Assembly (NCBI RefSeq): GCF_028550435.1
Contig: NZ_JAQQKV010000002.1
Coordinates: 496,001-560,000 of the forward strand
Direction: 5' to 3'
Length of the DNA stretch: 64,000 nucleotides
Source: Asticcacaulis machinosus
GTDB lineage: Bacteria > Pseudomonadota > Alphaproteobacteria > Caulobacterales > Caulobacteraceae
This document shows, one piece after another, positions 26,921-36,025 of this stretch (positions are counted from its first letter, which is position 1; every line of letters begins with the position of its first letter). Made by a program: the position numbers and the translations under genes. A model generated the notes under the pieces. It was not told the origin of the DNA and ran no database searches. It saw only the letters and a list, made by a program, of their open reading frames with translations.

Positions 26921-29119
26921 TCAGGCCCGCGCCGCTTTCGACAGGGTTTCCGGCAACAGAGGTAATTTGCGTACCCGCACGCCGGTCGCGGCAAAGATAG
27001 CATTACACACCGCTGGAATAACCGGCGGCAGGGCCGGTTCACCCAGACCGGTCGGCCCGTTATCCGATATTTCAAAATGCACATCGACATGGGGGGCCTG
27101 CGACATGCGGATCATCGGAATGTCCTGAAAATTGCTCTGGACCGCGCGGCCCTTATCAAAGGTGATCTCCGACATCATTTCACCGATCCCGTCCATGACC
27201 GAGCCTTCGACCTGATTAGCCCCCGCCGACGGATTGATGATGGTGCGGCCGACATCGCCGACGACCCAGACCTTAAGCACCTTCCAATTGCCGTCGTCAT
27301 CGACCTTGACCTTGGCCACTTCGGCAAAATAACCGCGGTGGCTGAAATAGGTGGCGACACCATAACCAATGCCATTGCCGGATTTGGCCGTATCCCAGCC
27401 GCTGCGGGTGCGCAAAGTCTCAAGCACAGCCTTGAGCCGTTTGGGCTCATAAGACGGGCCGCGCTCACCGCTCTTAACCGGCACAGGATTGGCTATGGCG
27501 GCCTCTACAATTTCCTGCCGCAGGGTGAAGGGGTCTTTGCCCATCGCCCCGGCGATCTCATCCAGGAAGCACTCGTGCACAAACCCGAGCGCATTGGAGG
27601 ATGGCGCCCGCAGATATCCGGTGGGCACAAGCGTCTCGATCAGGTGCTGTTCAAGGGCGTAGTTCGGACTGACCAGCGGCACAAAATCATGCGGCCCGAT
27701 ACCGGCCCCCTGCGCCACCTTACCGTCGCGGCCAAAGGTTACGGCGCGGGCCTTATAGGCCGTGATCTTGCCGCCCTCGATGGCGGCCTCAAGCCTGTGG
27801 TAATTACCCGGACGGAAATAGTCGTAGGCGACATCGTCTTCGCGCGTCCAGACCAGCTTGACCGGCACGCCGGCCTTTTGGGCAATGGCGGCCGCTTCGA
27901 CCATATAGTCATTCTCCAGCCGCCGTCCAAAGCCGCCGCCGCAACGGATCATATGGATGGTGATCTTGTCTTCCGGCACGCCCAGCGCCTTGGCGACATG
28001 GGGCCTCCCCCAGGCGGGGGCTTGAGTCGGGGCCCAGATTTCCACCCCGTCAGCCGTGACTTTTGCGGTGCAGTTCTGCGGCTCCATCGGAACGTGAGCC
28101 AGAAATGGCGCCTCGTACCAGGCCTCGATCTTTTTGGCGGCCTTGCCAAGCGCAGTCTCGACATCGCCGTTTGAGGCGACCGGCGTGCCTTTGGTTCCGG
28201 CCAGCGCTTTGGCTTTAGCTGCATAGGTCGCGCTGTCGTGGGGCGTGCCCACGGCGTCGTCCCAGACGATCTCTAACTGATCGCGGGCGGCTTTTGCGTA
28301 CCACCACTTATCGGCCACGATGGCCACCCCGTCCTGCAGGCTGTGGAAATCGCCATAGCCTTGCAGGGTAAAGACATGGGTGATGCCTTTTAAGGCCTTG
28401 ATGACATCGATATTGGCCGATTTCAGTTTCGCGCCATAGACCGGCGGCTTGACGAAGACGGCATATTTCATACCCGGCACGGTCACATCGATGCCGAAAA
28501 TCGGCTTGCCTTCGACGATCTTCGGGCTGTCATAGCCGCCTTTGGATTTTCCGATAATGGTAAAGGCGCTGTCGGGCTTTAAGGTCACGCTGGCCGGATC
28601 GGGCAGTTTCAGCTTGGCCGCAGCGGCGACCAGCTTGCCATAGCTGACCTTGGTGCGCGATGCCTTATGATGCACCACACCGGCTTCGACTGTCAGTTCT
28701 GCGGCGGGTTTTTTGAGCACCGCCGCCGCCGCTTCGATCAGCACCGCGCGCGTGGCCGCACCTACCCGACGCATGGGCTCATAGTTCATCGGGGTCGACA
28801 TGGAGCCGCCCGCAAACTGCGCCCCAAAGCGCTTTTCGTCAGCGGGGGCGGTCTCAATCCGCACCTGTTCCCATGCGATATCCATCTCTTCGGCGATCAG
28901 CATCGGCAGCGTGGTTTTGATGCCCTGACCGATTTCGGGGTTCTTGGCGCGGATGGTGACCACACCATCAGGCGCAATCGCTACATAGTCACCCAGTTGG
29001 GTCGCGCCGTCATTGGCGGCGGTGGCATCGAAGCCGAACCCGATAACCAAAGCGCCACCGGTTGCCATACCCGATGCCAGAAACAGTCTGCGCGATGGCT
29101 TAAAAGAAGCGTCATCCAT
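26921..29119 (-). CDS. Molybdopterin-binding large subunit of an aldehyde/isoquinoline-type oxidoreductase
   Basis: A 732-residue Mo-hydroxylase subunit of the IorB type. It has a Tat signal (SRRLFLASGMATGGALVIGF, residues 9-28), so it is likely exported folded to the periplasm. The a/b hammerhead-like N-terminal part includes NPEIGQGIKTTLPMLIAEEM. Mo-cofactor regions include RCGGGFGRRLENDYMVEAAA near residue 393 and GLGEPALPPVIPAVCNAIFA near the C-terminus, with the Glu of GLGEPALPP in the catalytic position. The Tat signal and the short 2Fe-2S partner (next gene) are typical of IorAB-type enzymes, with electrons probably going to a cytochrome. The substrate is unknown (aldehyde or N-heterocycle). 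Confidence 0.9.
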   Translation of the reverse strand: MDDASFKPSRRLFLASGMATGGALVIGFGFDATAANDGATQLGDYVAIAPDGVVTIRAKNPEIGQGIKTTLPMLIAEEMDIAWEQVRIETAPADEKRFGAQFAGGSMSTPMNYEPMRRVGAATRAVLIEAAAAVLKKPAAELTVEAGVVHHKASRTKVSYGKLVAAAAKLKLPDPASVTLKPDSAFTIIGKSKGGYDSPKIVEGKPIFGIDVTVPGMKYAVFVKPPVYGAKLKSANIDVIKALKGITHVFTLQGYGDFHSLQDGVAIVADKWWYAKAARDQLEIVWDDAVGTPHDSATYAAKAKALAGTKGTPVASNGDVETALGKAAKKIEAWYEAPFLAHVPMEPQNCTAKVTADGVEIWAPTQAPAWGRPHVAKALGVPEDKITIHMIRCGGGFGRRLENDYMVEAAAIAQKAGVPVKLVWTREDDVAYDYFRPGNYHRLEAAIEGGKITAYKARAVTFGRDGKVAQGAGIGPHDFVPLVSPNYALEQHLIETLVPTGYLRAPSSNALGFVHECFLDEIAGAMGKDPFTLRQEIVEAAIANPVPVKSGERGPSYEPKRLKAVLETLRTRSGWDTAKSGNGIGYGVATYFSHRGYFAEVAKVKVDDDGNWKVLKVWVVGDVGRTIINPSAGANQVEGSVMDGIGEMMSEITFDKGRAVQSNFQDIPMIRMSQAPHVDVHFEISDNGPTGLGEPALPPVIPAVCNAIFAATGVRVRKLPLLPETLSKAARA

Positions 29120-29120
29120 C

Positions 29121-29600
29121 CTACACCTCCCGCGTGTCGGTCAGCGCCACACCGGCGGCCGATTTAATCGCTTCACGGATGCGCTTATAGGTGGCGCAGC
29201 GGCACAGATTGCCGTCCATAGCCGCATCTATATCATCATCGGTTGGCTTGGGCGTGGCTTGCAGCAATGCCGCCGCCGACATGATCTGACCGGCCTGACA
29301 ATAGCCGCACTGCATGACATCAATCTCAAGCCAGGCCTTTTGCAGGGCCTTGCCCTGAGCGGTCGTACCTATGGCCTCAATCGTCGTGACCCTGGCGCCG
29401 CTCTCCAACGACCCGACCGGTGTGGCGCAGGCGCGGGTGGCGATGCCGTCGACATGGACAGTACAAGCCCCGCACTGAGCCACGCCGCAACCGAACTTGG
29501 TGCCGGTCAGGTTCACTTCATCGCGCAAAGCCCACAACAACGGCATGTCATCAGGCACATCCAGTGTGTGCGCCTTGCCGTTCACGGTAAGTGTGATCAT
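29121..29600 (-). CDS. 2Fe-2S subunit of the Mo-hydroxylase
   Basis: A 159-residue small subunit. The N-terminal plant-type ferredoxin domain has [16 protein letters not shown] with cysteines near residues 39, 44 and 47 and a fourth near 59 (RACATPVG). The C-terminal helical 2Fe-2S domain has [13 protein letters not shown] near residue 98 and [13 protein letters not shown] near residue 131. It transfers electrons from the molybdopterin subunit. First gene of the operon, two bases before the large subunit, and it has no signal peptide. It would therefore ride out with the Tat-tagged partner, as in other IorAB-type enzymes. Confidence 0.93.
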   Translation of the reverse strand: MITLTVNGKAHTLDVPDDMPLLWALRDEVNLTGTKFGCGVAQCGACTVHVDGIATRACATPVGSLESGARVTTIEAIGTTAQGKALQKAWLEIDVMQCGYCQAGQIMSAAALLQATPKPTDDDIDAAMDGNLCRCATYKRIREAIKSAAGVALTDTREV

Positions 29601-29728
29601 CCGCCAGCCTCCTGAATTCCCTGATTGCCGTAAGGGTATATCAAACGCCGATCATGGCAACTCTGTGGCCAAATAAAACATCAATGGCAAATCACATCAC
29701 AGGTGAAATGTGAGAGTGGTATTCACAC

Positions 29729-32107
29729 TTAGTTTAACCCCTTGGCCTGCAGTGTGACGGTGGCGGGTTTAAGCCCTTCGCCGCTGACGGTGACCTTGAT
29801 CTTGCCTGTGGTATCGGTCGCGCACACCATGACCAGTGCGCGGCCATTCCACGCCTTGCGGACGGGAGACTGGAACAGGGTCGAATCCGTCGGGTCGCCA
29901 TTGTCAAAAGCCGCCAAGTGTCCGGCCCCCTCTATGGTCGCCGTCAGAAGCGACGCGGCGTTCGGTACGCGCACCCCTTTGGCATCGACGACTTCGGCGC
30001 GGATATAGCCGATGTCATCAAAGGTCGGCGCAATGGCTTTTTGCTCGGCCACCAGACGAATGGCCGCAGGGGCTCCGGCGGTTTTCAGTTCATCCTCAGC
30101 CACTTTTTTGCCTGAGCTATCGAAGGCTGCGACCCGGATCGTACCGGCGGCATAAGCCACATCATATTTGATGGCGCTGTCGTCGGCATTACGCGGTTTT
30201 TTACCGAGCGACTTACCATTCAAAAACAGCTCAACCTCAGCCGCATTGGTGACGATTTCGACCTTTTCAGTGTGTGGCTTAAGGTCGGTTGGCGTCCAGT
30301 CATTAAGCACACCGGGGCCTTTGGGCTGCGGCATGGCGACCCCGACCATGGTCGGTAGCTCAGAGGTATCAATCACTTCGGTGACGCGGCGGCCAATCTT
30401 GACGACCGGTGTTTCAGACCACCATGCCGCGCGTTCCCAGCCGATCGGTTTGACCACATCGGTGCGGTCAACCAGCCCCGACGGGTTGGAAATGAACGGC
30501 CATCCGGCGCGGTCGGCCTCCCCCAGATAGTCGGCGCCGGTCCACAGGAACATGCCGGCATAGGGGGCGTAATCGCGTACCGGCAGCCAGTTGGCGCGGT
30601 TCTTGCCATTTTCCGTGCCGATGATCTTACGGGTCGGTTTGTCCTTATGGGCCTGGGTCAGCTCATTCTCGCGGTAGTTCTGGCCGACCACATCCAGCAT
30701 ATCGGCCAGCCCGTTCTTATAGTCGCCAGTGGTATTGGGGCGGAACAGGGCCATAGTCACCGGACGAGACGGGTCTTCGGTATTGAAGATGGTTTTCAGG
30801 CGGGCCACGATTGATTTGGCGACCACCGGATAGGGGGTGTCATGGATTTCATTGCCGATCGACCAGATGGCGACCGAAGGGTGATTGCGGTCGCGCTTCA
30901 CGAAATCACGGGCATCGATCGATGACCAGTCGGTGAAGAACAGGTGGTAATCATAGGGGTTCTTGGCCACCGTCCACATATCAAAGGCTTCGTTCATGAC
31001 CACAATGCCTAAGCGGTCGCACAGGTCGAGGAACTCCGGCGAGAACGGGTGGTGGGCGGTGCGGATGGCATTGATGCCCAGCGCCTGAAGCCCTTTCAGG
31101 CGGCGCTCATAAAACGACAGCGGCACGGCCATGCCAAACGCCCCGCCATCGGCATGGATGGCCGTACCTTTCAGCTTGACGTTTTTGCCGTTAAGCCAGA
31201 ACCCGCTGTCGGCGCGGAATTCAATCTGACGCACCCCAAAGGTCTCCATGTCGGTTTCCAGAACCTCACCGGTATCTGAAATGACCTTAATGTCGGCGCG
31301 GTAGAGATGGCCCTGACCGATATCCCACAGTTTCGGGTTGGGGATCGCCCCTTCGGCGTTGAGCTTAACTGACCGGCCAATCGGCAGGGTCTGTGGCGCG
31401 CCCTTGAATGTACCTGCAGGCTTACCATCCGGGCCGGTCAGGCTGATCTCCAGATGGGCGGTGCGCGCGGATTTCGAGCGGTTGATGATGGCGCTTTCGA
31501 CCTTAACGGTCGCACGATCTGCGTCGATCTTCGGGGTGGTGACATATGTGCCCCAGCCGTCGACATGGATATCGCCGGAGGTTATCAACCGGACATGGCG
31601 ATAGATACCGCCCCCGGCATACCAGCGCGAGGCCGGTTGCGCGGAGGTATCGGCCCGCACGGCGATAACGTTCTCGGCCCCCCATTTCAGATGATCGGTA
31701 ATCTCATAACGCACGCTGGAATAGCCGTTGGGCGGGTGGCCGACATGGTGGCCGTTGATCCAGACGCCACCGCGATCCATTATGCCGTCAAACTCGATAA
31801 AGACGCGCTTCCCCTTATCCGCCTCAGGCAGGGTGAACGGCTTGCGATACCAGACCACGCCGGTCGGCAGCCAGCCGCCGGAGCCGGTCGCCGGAGCATA
31901 CTGATCAAACGGCCCGCTGATGGCCCAGTCATGGGGCAGGCTGACCTTTTCCCAGTCAGAGCCAGCGCCCGCAATCGTTTCGGCGCCTTCGATATCGCCC
32001 TTGGCAAACAGCCAGCCGGAATCGAAGTTTTGAGTGGTGGTCTGGGCCGATACGGATGACGCAACCAAAAGGGCCGCCGCCGTTACGGCCGCGTAGACTA
32101 TGCGCAT
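29729..32107 (-). CDS. Secreted glycoside hydrolase family 2 (beta-galactosidase-like)
   Basis: 792 residues. The signal peptide is residues 1-21 (AAVTAAALLVASSVSAQ). Order: sugar-binding jelly-roll (DWEKVSLPHDWAISGPFDQY), immunoglobulin-like domain, TIM barrel, then two C-terminal beta domains, one starting 'HTEKVEIVTNAAEVELFLNG' (DUF4982-like). The acid/base Glu is in SVAIWSIGNEIHD near residue 417. The nucleophile is likely the Glu in KIIGTENGK near residue 497. Likely acts on galactosides or glucuronides in the periplasm. It stands alone, divergent from mtnP. Confidence 0.9.
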   Translation of the reverse strand: MRIVYAAVTAAALLVASSVSAQTTTQNFDSGWLFAKGDIEGAETIAGAGSDWEKVSLPHDWAISGPFDQYAPATGSGGWLPTGVVWYRKPFTLPEADKGKRVFIEFDGIMDRGGVWINGHHVGHPPNGYSSVRYEITDHLKWGAENVIAVRADTSAQPASRWYAGGGIYRHVRLITSGDIHVDGWGTYVTTPKIDADRATVKVESAIINRSKSARTAHLEISLTGPDGKPAGTFKGAPQTLPIGRSVKLNAEGAIPNPKLWDIGQGHLYRADIKVISDTGEVLETDMETFGVRQIEFRADSGFWLNGKNVKLKGTAIHADGGAFGMAVPLSFYERRLKGLQALGINAIRTAHHPFSPEFLDLCDRLGIVVMNEAFDMWTVAKNPYDYHLFFTDWSSIDARDFVKRDRNHPSVAIWSIGNEIHDTPYPVVAKSIVARLKTIFNTEDPSRPVTMALFRPNTTGDYKNGLADMLDVVGQNYRENELTQAHKDKPTRKIIGTENGKNRANWLPVRDYAPYAGMFLWTGADYLGEADRAGWPFISNPSGLVDRTDVVKPIGWERAAWWSETPVVKIGRRVTEVIDTSELPTMVGVAMPQPKGPGVLNDWTPTDLKPHTEKVEIVTNAAEVELFLNGKSLGKKPRNADDSAIKYDVAYAAGTIRVAAFDSSGKKVAEDELKTAGAPAAIRLVAEQKAIAPTFDDIGYIRAEVVDAKGVRVPNAASLLTATIEGAGHLAAFDNGDPTDSTLFQSPVRKAWNGRALVMVCATDTTGKIKVTVSGEGLKPATVTLQAKGLN

Positions 32108-32283
32108 GATGAACTCCCTGTCGGCCGCTAAGGCCTTATGTCGGCAACCGCGTGAAAGGTTGTGACGAATTATGTTTGATTGTGACTAGATTTGAAAAAT
32201 CAGCACTTGTCAATCGGACGGACTTTGACCTGACCGCGTTTACCGTTAGGCTGTCGCAACGAATTACGAAGAAGGCGTTATCT

Positions 32284-33123
32284 ATGCTGGCCATTATTGG
32301 CGGAACCGGTCTCTATCATCTGGATCACCTTAGCGTTATCGACACGGTTGAGGTCGACACGCCCTTTGGTGCGCCGTCCGGCCCGATTGTGCGGGCTGAG
32401 CTGAACGGGCAGGCGGTGTGTTTCCTGCCGCGTCATGGCCGCCACCATCAGTTCCTGCCCCATGAAGTCAATTACCGCGCCAATATCTATGCCCTGAAGA
32501 TTTTGGGGGTGACGCAGATTCTGGCGGTGTCGGCGGTGGGGTCTTTGCGTGAGCATCTGCAGCCGGGGCAATTGGTGCTGGCCTCGCAATATATCGACCT
32601 GATCAAATATCCGCGTGAAAAGACCTTTTTCGGCGGCGGGCTGTCGGCCCATATTTCGACCGCCGAACCGGCCTGCCCGGATCTTGCGCGCTGGGTGCAA
32701 AAGGCGGCGGATGAGCGCAACCTTCTGGTTCACAAAGGGGCGACCTATGCGGCGGTCGATGGCCCACGTCTTGGGACCAAGGCCGAGAGCGAATTTTTGC
32801 GCACCATCGGCGCCGATCTGGTCGGCATGACGCAGGTGCCGGAGGTTTTTCTGGCCCGCGAAGCCCAGATCAATTACCTCAGTCTCAATATCGTCACCGA
32901 CTATGACTGCTGGCGCGACGATGACCACGCCAGCATTGCCGCCATCATGGCCCGTTTCAATGACACGCTGGATCATGTGCGCGGCCTTTTGGGTGATCTG
33001 GTCGGGGGTGAACGGGCCCCGATTGATGACACTTATCGCCGTACGCTGGAGGGCGCGCTTATGGTGCGCCGTGACGCCTTAAGCCCTGATAAGGCCGCCC
33101 TGCTGGATGTGCTGTCGGCTTAA
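32284..33123 (+). CDS. mtnP: S-methyl-5'-thioadenosine phosphorylase
   Basis: A 279-residue purine nucleoside phosphorylase of the MTAP type, cleaving methylthioadenosine (from polyamine and S-adenosylmethionine metabolism) with phosphate. Marks: IIGGTGLY at the N-terminus, FLPRHGRHHQFLPHEVNYRA near residue 43, AVSAVGSLREHLQPGQ near 83, the GMTQVPEVFLAREAQINYLS substrate loop near 180, and VTDYDCWRDDDH near 205. ATG 32284 has a GAAGAAGG site upstream; the upstream in-frame stretch does not look coding. The Asp-based purine pocket (TDYD) fits 6-amino purines over hypoxanthine. No mtn neighbours nearby. Confidence 0.9.
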   Translation: MLAIIGGTGLYHLDHLSVIDTVEVDTPFGAPSGPIVRAELNGQAVCFLPRHGRHHQFLPHEVNYRANIYALKILGVTQILAVSAVGSLREHLQPGQLVLASQYIDLIKYPREKTFFGGGLSAHISTAEPACPDLARWVQKAADERNLLVHKGATYAAVDGPRLGTKAESEFLRTIGADLVGMTQVPEVFLAREAQINYLSLNIVTDYDCWRDDDHASIAAIMARFNDTLDHVRGLLGDLVGGERAPIDDTYRRTLEGALMVRRDALSPDKAALLDVLSA

Positions 33124-33155
33124 GGTTATACTCCGGTATAGAACCTAACCCGCGC

Positions 33156-33190
33156 GTTCAGGTCAGGTTCATATCGGTTCAGCCTATAGT
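33156..33190 (+). promoter_or_regulatory. Direct-repeat activator site and -10 box of the CVNH gene
   Basis: GTTCAG at 33156, GTTCAT at 33167 (11-base step) and GTTCAG at 33177, followed by TATAGT at 33185-33190. The TATAGT begins exactly 12 bases after the second repeat. The same distance is seen at the promoters at 39372 and 40042. The GTTC-N7-GTTC inside also matches an alphaproteobacterial LexA box, so the regulator is not certain. Confidence 0.5.
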
Positions 33191-33222
33191 CAAGCATGCC
33201 ATTCCTACAGGGAGCTTCGAAA

Positions 33223-33852
33223 ATGTCTGTCGCTGTATCCAAAACCGTTATGTGGTCATCTCTAGGCGCTCTTGCTGCCTGTGCGATCGTCGCCCTGTCG
33301 CCTATCTCAGCCAGCGCGCAGAGTGATGAACGCCATTGGGGCGGCGGGCCGGGCGGCAACAACCTGCCCGAAGGTAATTACCGTCAGTCCTGCCGTGATA
33401 TTGATGTCCGGCGCGGTCAATTGACGGCTCAGTGCCGCACCAAGAACGGTGGCTACAGATACACGTCCTTAAGCCTGCGTGATTGCCGCCGCGGCTGGGT
33501 TGAAAACCGCAATGGTAATTTGTGGTGTGAGGCCGGGGGATATCCCGGCGGCCCAGGCGGGCCCGGTGGCGGTTATCCGGGGGGTGGCGGCTATGGTTCG
33601 TCCCTCACCCTCTATTCAAGCAACGGCTTTAATGGCCGCAGCATTACCCTTGATGGGGCCGTTACCGACCTGAGCGGTATGCGCTTTAATGATGTGGCGC
33701 GCTCTCTGGACGTGCGGGGCCGCGGGGCGTGGGAGGTATGTGAAAATTCATTCTTCCGTGGCCGGTGCGCCGTGGTTGACGGCAGTTATGAATCCCTTCG
33801 CCGGATCGGCCTTGAGGGGCATATCTCATCTGTGCGTCCTGTTAGACGCTAA
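33223..33852 (+). CDS. Secreted CVNH-domain protein with a C-terminal beta/gamma-crystallin-like domain
   Basis: 209 residues. Signal peptide residues 1-34 (SLGALAACAIVALSPISASA). The cyanovirin-N homology domain spans about residues 49-105: GNYRQSCRDIDVRRGQLTAQ, LSLRDCRRGWVENRNGNLWC, with paired cysteines. A Gly/Pro linker (PGGPGGPGGGYPGGGG) joins it to a beta/gamma-crystallin-like domain: SLTLYSSNGFNGRSITLDG, AWEVCENSFFRGRCAVVDG, ending LEGHISSVRPVRR. CVNH domains bind glycans and crystallin folds often bind calcium, so it may be a periplasmic or surface carbohydrate binder. ATG 33223 has AGGGAG upstream; an earlier in-frame ATG at 33196 is less likely. Confidence 0.75.
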   Translation: MSVAVSKTVMWSSLGALAACAIVALSPISASAQSDERHWGGGPGGNNLPEGNYRQSCRDIDVRRGQLTAQCRTKNGGYRYTSLSLRDCRRGWVENRNGNLWCEAGGYPGGPGGPGGGYPGGGGYGSSLTLYSSNGFNGRSITLDGAVTDLSGMRFNDVARSLDVRGRGAWEVCENSFFRGRCAVVDGSYESLRRIGLEGHISSVRPVRR

Positions 33853-33857
33853 ACCGC

Positions 33858-35135
33858 CTACAGCTTGAGCGCCTCGGTCATCAGGTTGAAGCCCTCTTCA
33901 ATCACGCTGTCCGGGGCGGTCAGCGGTGCCAGCAGGCGAATGGTATTGCCATAGACTCCGCACGACAAAAGGATCAGGCCCAGTGCCTGTGCTTTGGTCG
34001 TCACGGCCTTGGTGGTGGTGGCATCGGGAGTATGGCTGCCACGCTCGGACACAATATCAAAGGCGATCATCGCCCCTAAGCCGCGCACCGAACTGATCGG
34101 TACGATGTCATTGCGCTGGGATAGTTCGGTCAGGCGGCTGATGAAAAAGGCTCCCTGACGGTTGGCGGCCTCAAGCAGATGTTCGGTCTCGATCACTTCC
34201 AGCACGGCCAGCGCCGCCGCACAGGCGACCGGATTGCCGCCATAGGTGCCCCCCAGCCCGCCCAGTTCCGGCGCATCCATGATGTCGGCCTTACCGACCA
34301 CGCCCGACAACGGATACCCACCCGCCAGCGACTTGGCCATAGTGATCAGGTCGGGTTTGACATCATAGTTTTCCATGGCAAACATCTTGCCCGTCCGCCC
34401 AAAGCCGGTTTGAACCTCATCGGCGATCAGGACGATGCCGTGGTCGTCACACAGTTGGCGCAAGGCCCGCATCAACTCCGGCGGGGTTATCAGAAAGCCA
34501 CCTTCACCCTGCACAGGTTCGATGATAATGGCGGAAACCGCCGAAGGGTCAATATCGGCCTTGAACAGATAGGACAGCATTTTCAGGCTGTCACAGGCGG
34601 TGACGCCGCTGGCCTCAGAGGGGAACGGCACGTGATAGACCCCGGCCTGAGACGAGCCTAATCCTTTTTTGTACGGCACAACCTTACCCGTCAGCGCCGA
34701 GGTCAGGGCGGTGCGGCCATGAAAGCCGCCACTGAAGGCGATCACGCCGTCACGCCCCGTGTAGGCGCGGGCGATCTTGATAGCGTTCTCGACCGCTTCG
34801 GCGCCGGTGGTCAAAAAGGCGCTTTTGGCCGGGCCATCGATGGGGGCGAGGGCATTGATCTTTTCGGCCAGAGCAATATAGGGCTCATAGGGCGCGACCT
34901 GAAAGGCCGTATGGGTATAGGCGTCAAGCTGTCTAAGCACCGCCGCCTGCACCTTAGGGTGGCGGTGGCCGGTATTTAAGACCGCGATCCCGCCGGCAAA
35001 GTCGATATAGCGCCGTCCTTCGACATCCCAAAGTTCGGCATTTTCAGCGCGGGCGGCGAAAATTGAGGTGGCGTGACCGATGCCGCGGGCAACGGCAGAG
35101 TGACGGCGGGCCATAAGATCGGCATTGAATGGCAT
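33858..35135 (-). CDS. gabT: 4-aminobutyrate aminotransferase
   Basis: A 425-residue class III PLP aminotransferase that moves the amino group of GABA to 2-oxoglutarate. Visible: FLTTGAEAVENAIKIARAYT near residue 98, FSGGFHGRTALTSALTGKV, ADEVQTGFGRTGKMFAMENY near residue 236 with the conserved Asp, the PLP lysine in ITMAKSLAGGYPLSG near residue 268, and the GGTYGGNPVACAAALAVLE loop. These match GabT rather than ornithine or acetylornithine enzymes. ATG 35135 has TGAGG upstream; a TTG at 35147 is possible. No gabD neighbour. A perfect palindrome just upstream may be an operator. Confidence 0.88.
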   Translation of the reverse strand: MPFNADLMARRHSAVARGIGHATSIFAARAENAELWDVEGRRYIDFAGGIAVLNTGHRHPKVQAAVLRQLDAYTHTAFQVAPYEPYIALAEKINALAPIDGPAKSAFLTTGAEAVENAIKIARAYTGRDGVIAFSGGFHGRTALTSALTGKVVPYKKGLGSSQAGVYHVPFPSEASGVTACDSLKMLSYLFKADIDPSAVSAIIIEPVQGEGGFLITPPELMRALRQLCDDHGIVLIADEVQTGFGRTGKMFAMENYDVKPDLITMAKSLAGGYPLSGVVGKADIMDAPELGGLGGTYGGNPVACAAALAVLEVIETEHLLEAANRQGAFFISRLTELSQRNDIVPISSVRGLGAMIAFDIVSERGSHTPDATTTKAVTTKAQALGLILLSCGVYGNTIRLLAPLTAPDSVIEEGFNLMTEALKL

Positions 35136-35150
35136 GAGGGGCCTCAAAAA

Positions 35151-35162
35151 TTGTGATCACAA
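35151..35162. promoter_or_regulatory. Perfect palindrome upstream of gabT
   Basis: TTGTGATCACAA is a perfect 12-base palindrome ending 16 bases before the gabT ATG, close to the expected transcription start. It resembles symmetric sites of GntR- or CRP-type regulators. The GntR-family gene at 36026-36730 is a candidate binder. No direct evidence. Confidence 0.4.
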
Positions 35163-35405
35163 AGTTTTGGGCCGAAACGGCCCAATGTCAAGTCACGGAT
35201 ATGTGGTGGCCGGTTGCCTTATCGGTTGATAATAAAAGCAAATTTCTGTTGAAACTTAATGTGATAAAACATCATACCAATTAACCAAATAAAAGGCTGT
35301 ACGGGTATATTATGCCCGTATAGGTTATTATTAGTAGAGTAATTCAAAGGGTAAATGATGCGTTAATATCATTGCGGGCTGTGTATAGATCAGGGGATAT
35401 AATAT
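35163..35405. other. AT-rich intergenic region with two hairpins
   Basis: Divergent promoter region between gabT and the gene at 35406. TTGGGCCG/CGGCCCAA (35167-35174, 35178-35185) forms a perfect eight-pair hairpin with loop AAA. TACGGG/CCCGTA (35300-35305, 35315-35320) forms a second. The rest is AT-rich. No coding frame or RNA gene is recognised. Confidence 0.5.
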
Positions 35406-36020
35406 ATGACGGTCGCTGTTGCTGAAAGCCGACCTTTGCCACTGTGGTGGTTATTACCATTGTGGGTCGTTATATGTCTAAATCTTTGGAATATCAGCCG
35501 CGACGATGATGCGCCCACCGCCCTGCCTGCGCATGTTTCGCCAGATGTGATCGCCTCTACACAAACCGTTCCCTGGACTCTGTTCCACAATCTTTTTGAT
35601 TTTCCGGTCGTAAGACACAAAGACATAGTCGTGCCGGCTGTACCCGGCCACCGGGCGATGCGCATCGAAGTCGAAAAGTCAGGTCATGATCCCTACAATC
35701 TTCTGGTTCATACCGATACGTTGAAGCCCATCAAACGGGGCGACCGCCTCGAAGGCCGGGTGTGGGCGCGCCTTGACCGGGCACCGGGCGGGCGTGAAGC
35801 CGGTGACATTACTGTGCGGCTTCAAAATGCCCGCGCACCTTATAAGCCTATGAACGAGCTACATCTTATCCTGACACCGCGCTGGCAGGAGTTCACCGTG
35901 ACCGCCACGGCGCCTCACGATTTTGCGGCGGGCGAGGCAAATATGGTGCTTTATCTGGCCTCTAATGCGCAGACGGTCGATATCGGTCCGGCGGTTATCT
36001 ATAATCGCGGGCAGGACTAA
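35406..36020 (+). CDS. Membrane-anchored protein with a jelly-roll-like C-terminal domain
   Basis: 204 residues. One hydrophobic segment near residues 12-28 (LWWLLPLWVVICLNLW) anchors the N-terminus. The rest would be periplasmic. The beta-rich C-terminal region (residues 85-200: 'GRVWARLDRAPGGREAGDIT', LHLILTPRWQEFTVTATAPH, ANMVLYLASNAQTVDIGPAV) has the strand pattern of CBM4/9-type carbohydrate-binding jelly rolls. The family is not recognised with certainty. ATG 35406 has CAGGGGA upstream. It converges on the FadR-type regulator gene. Confidence 0.6.
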   Translation: MTVAVAESRPLPLWWLLPLWVVICLNLWNISRDDDAPTALPAHVSPDVIASTQTVPWTLFHNLFDFPVVRHKDIVVPAVPGHRAMRIEVEKSGHDPYNLLVHTDTLKPIKRGDRLEGRVWARLDRAPGGREAGDITVRLQNARAPYKPMNELHLILTPRWQEFTVTATAPHDFAAGEANMVLYLASNAQTVDIGPAVIYNRGQD

Positions 36021-36025
36021 AGCAC

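Noticed and set aside
27077-28174. Plus-strand open frame of 365 codons
   Set aside because: Antisense to the Mo-hydroxylase large subunit; His/Arg-rich composition typical of a shadow frame.
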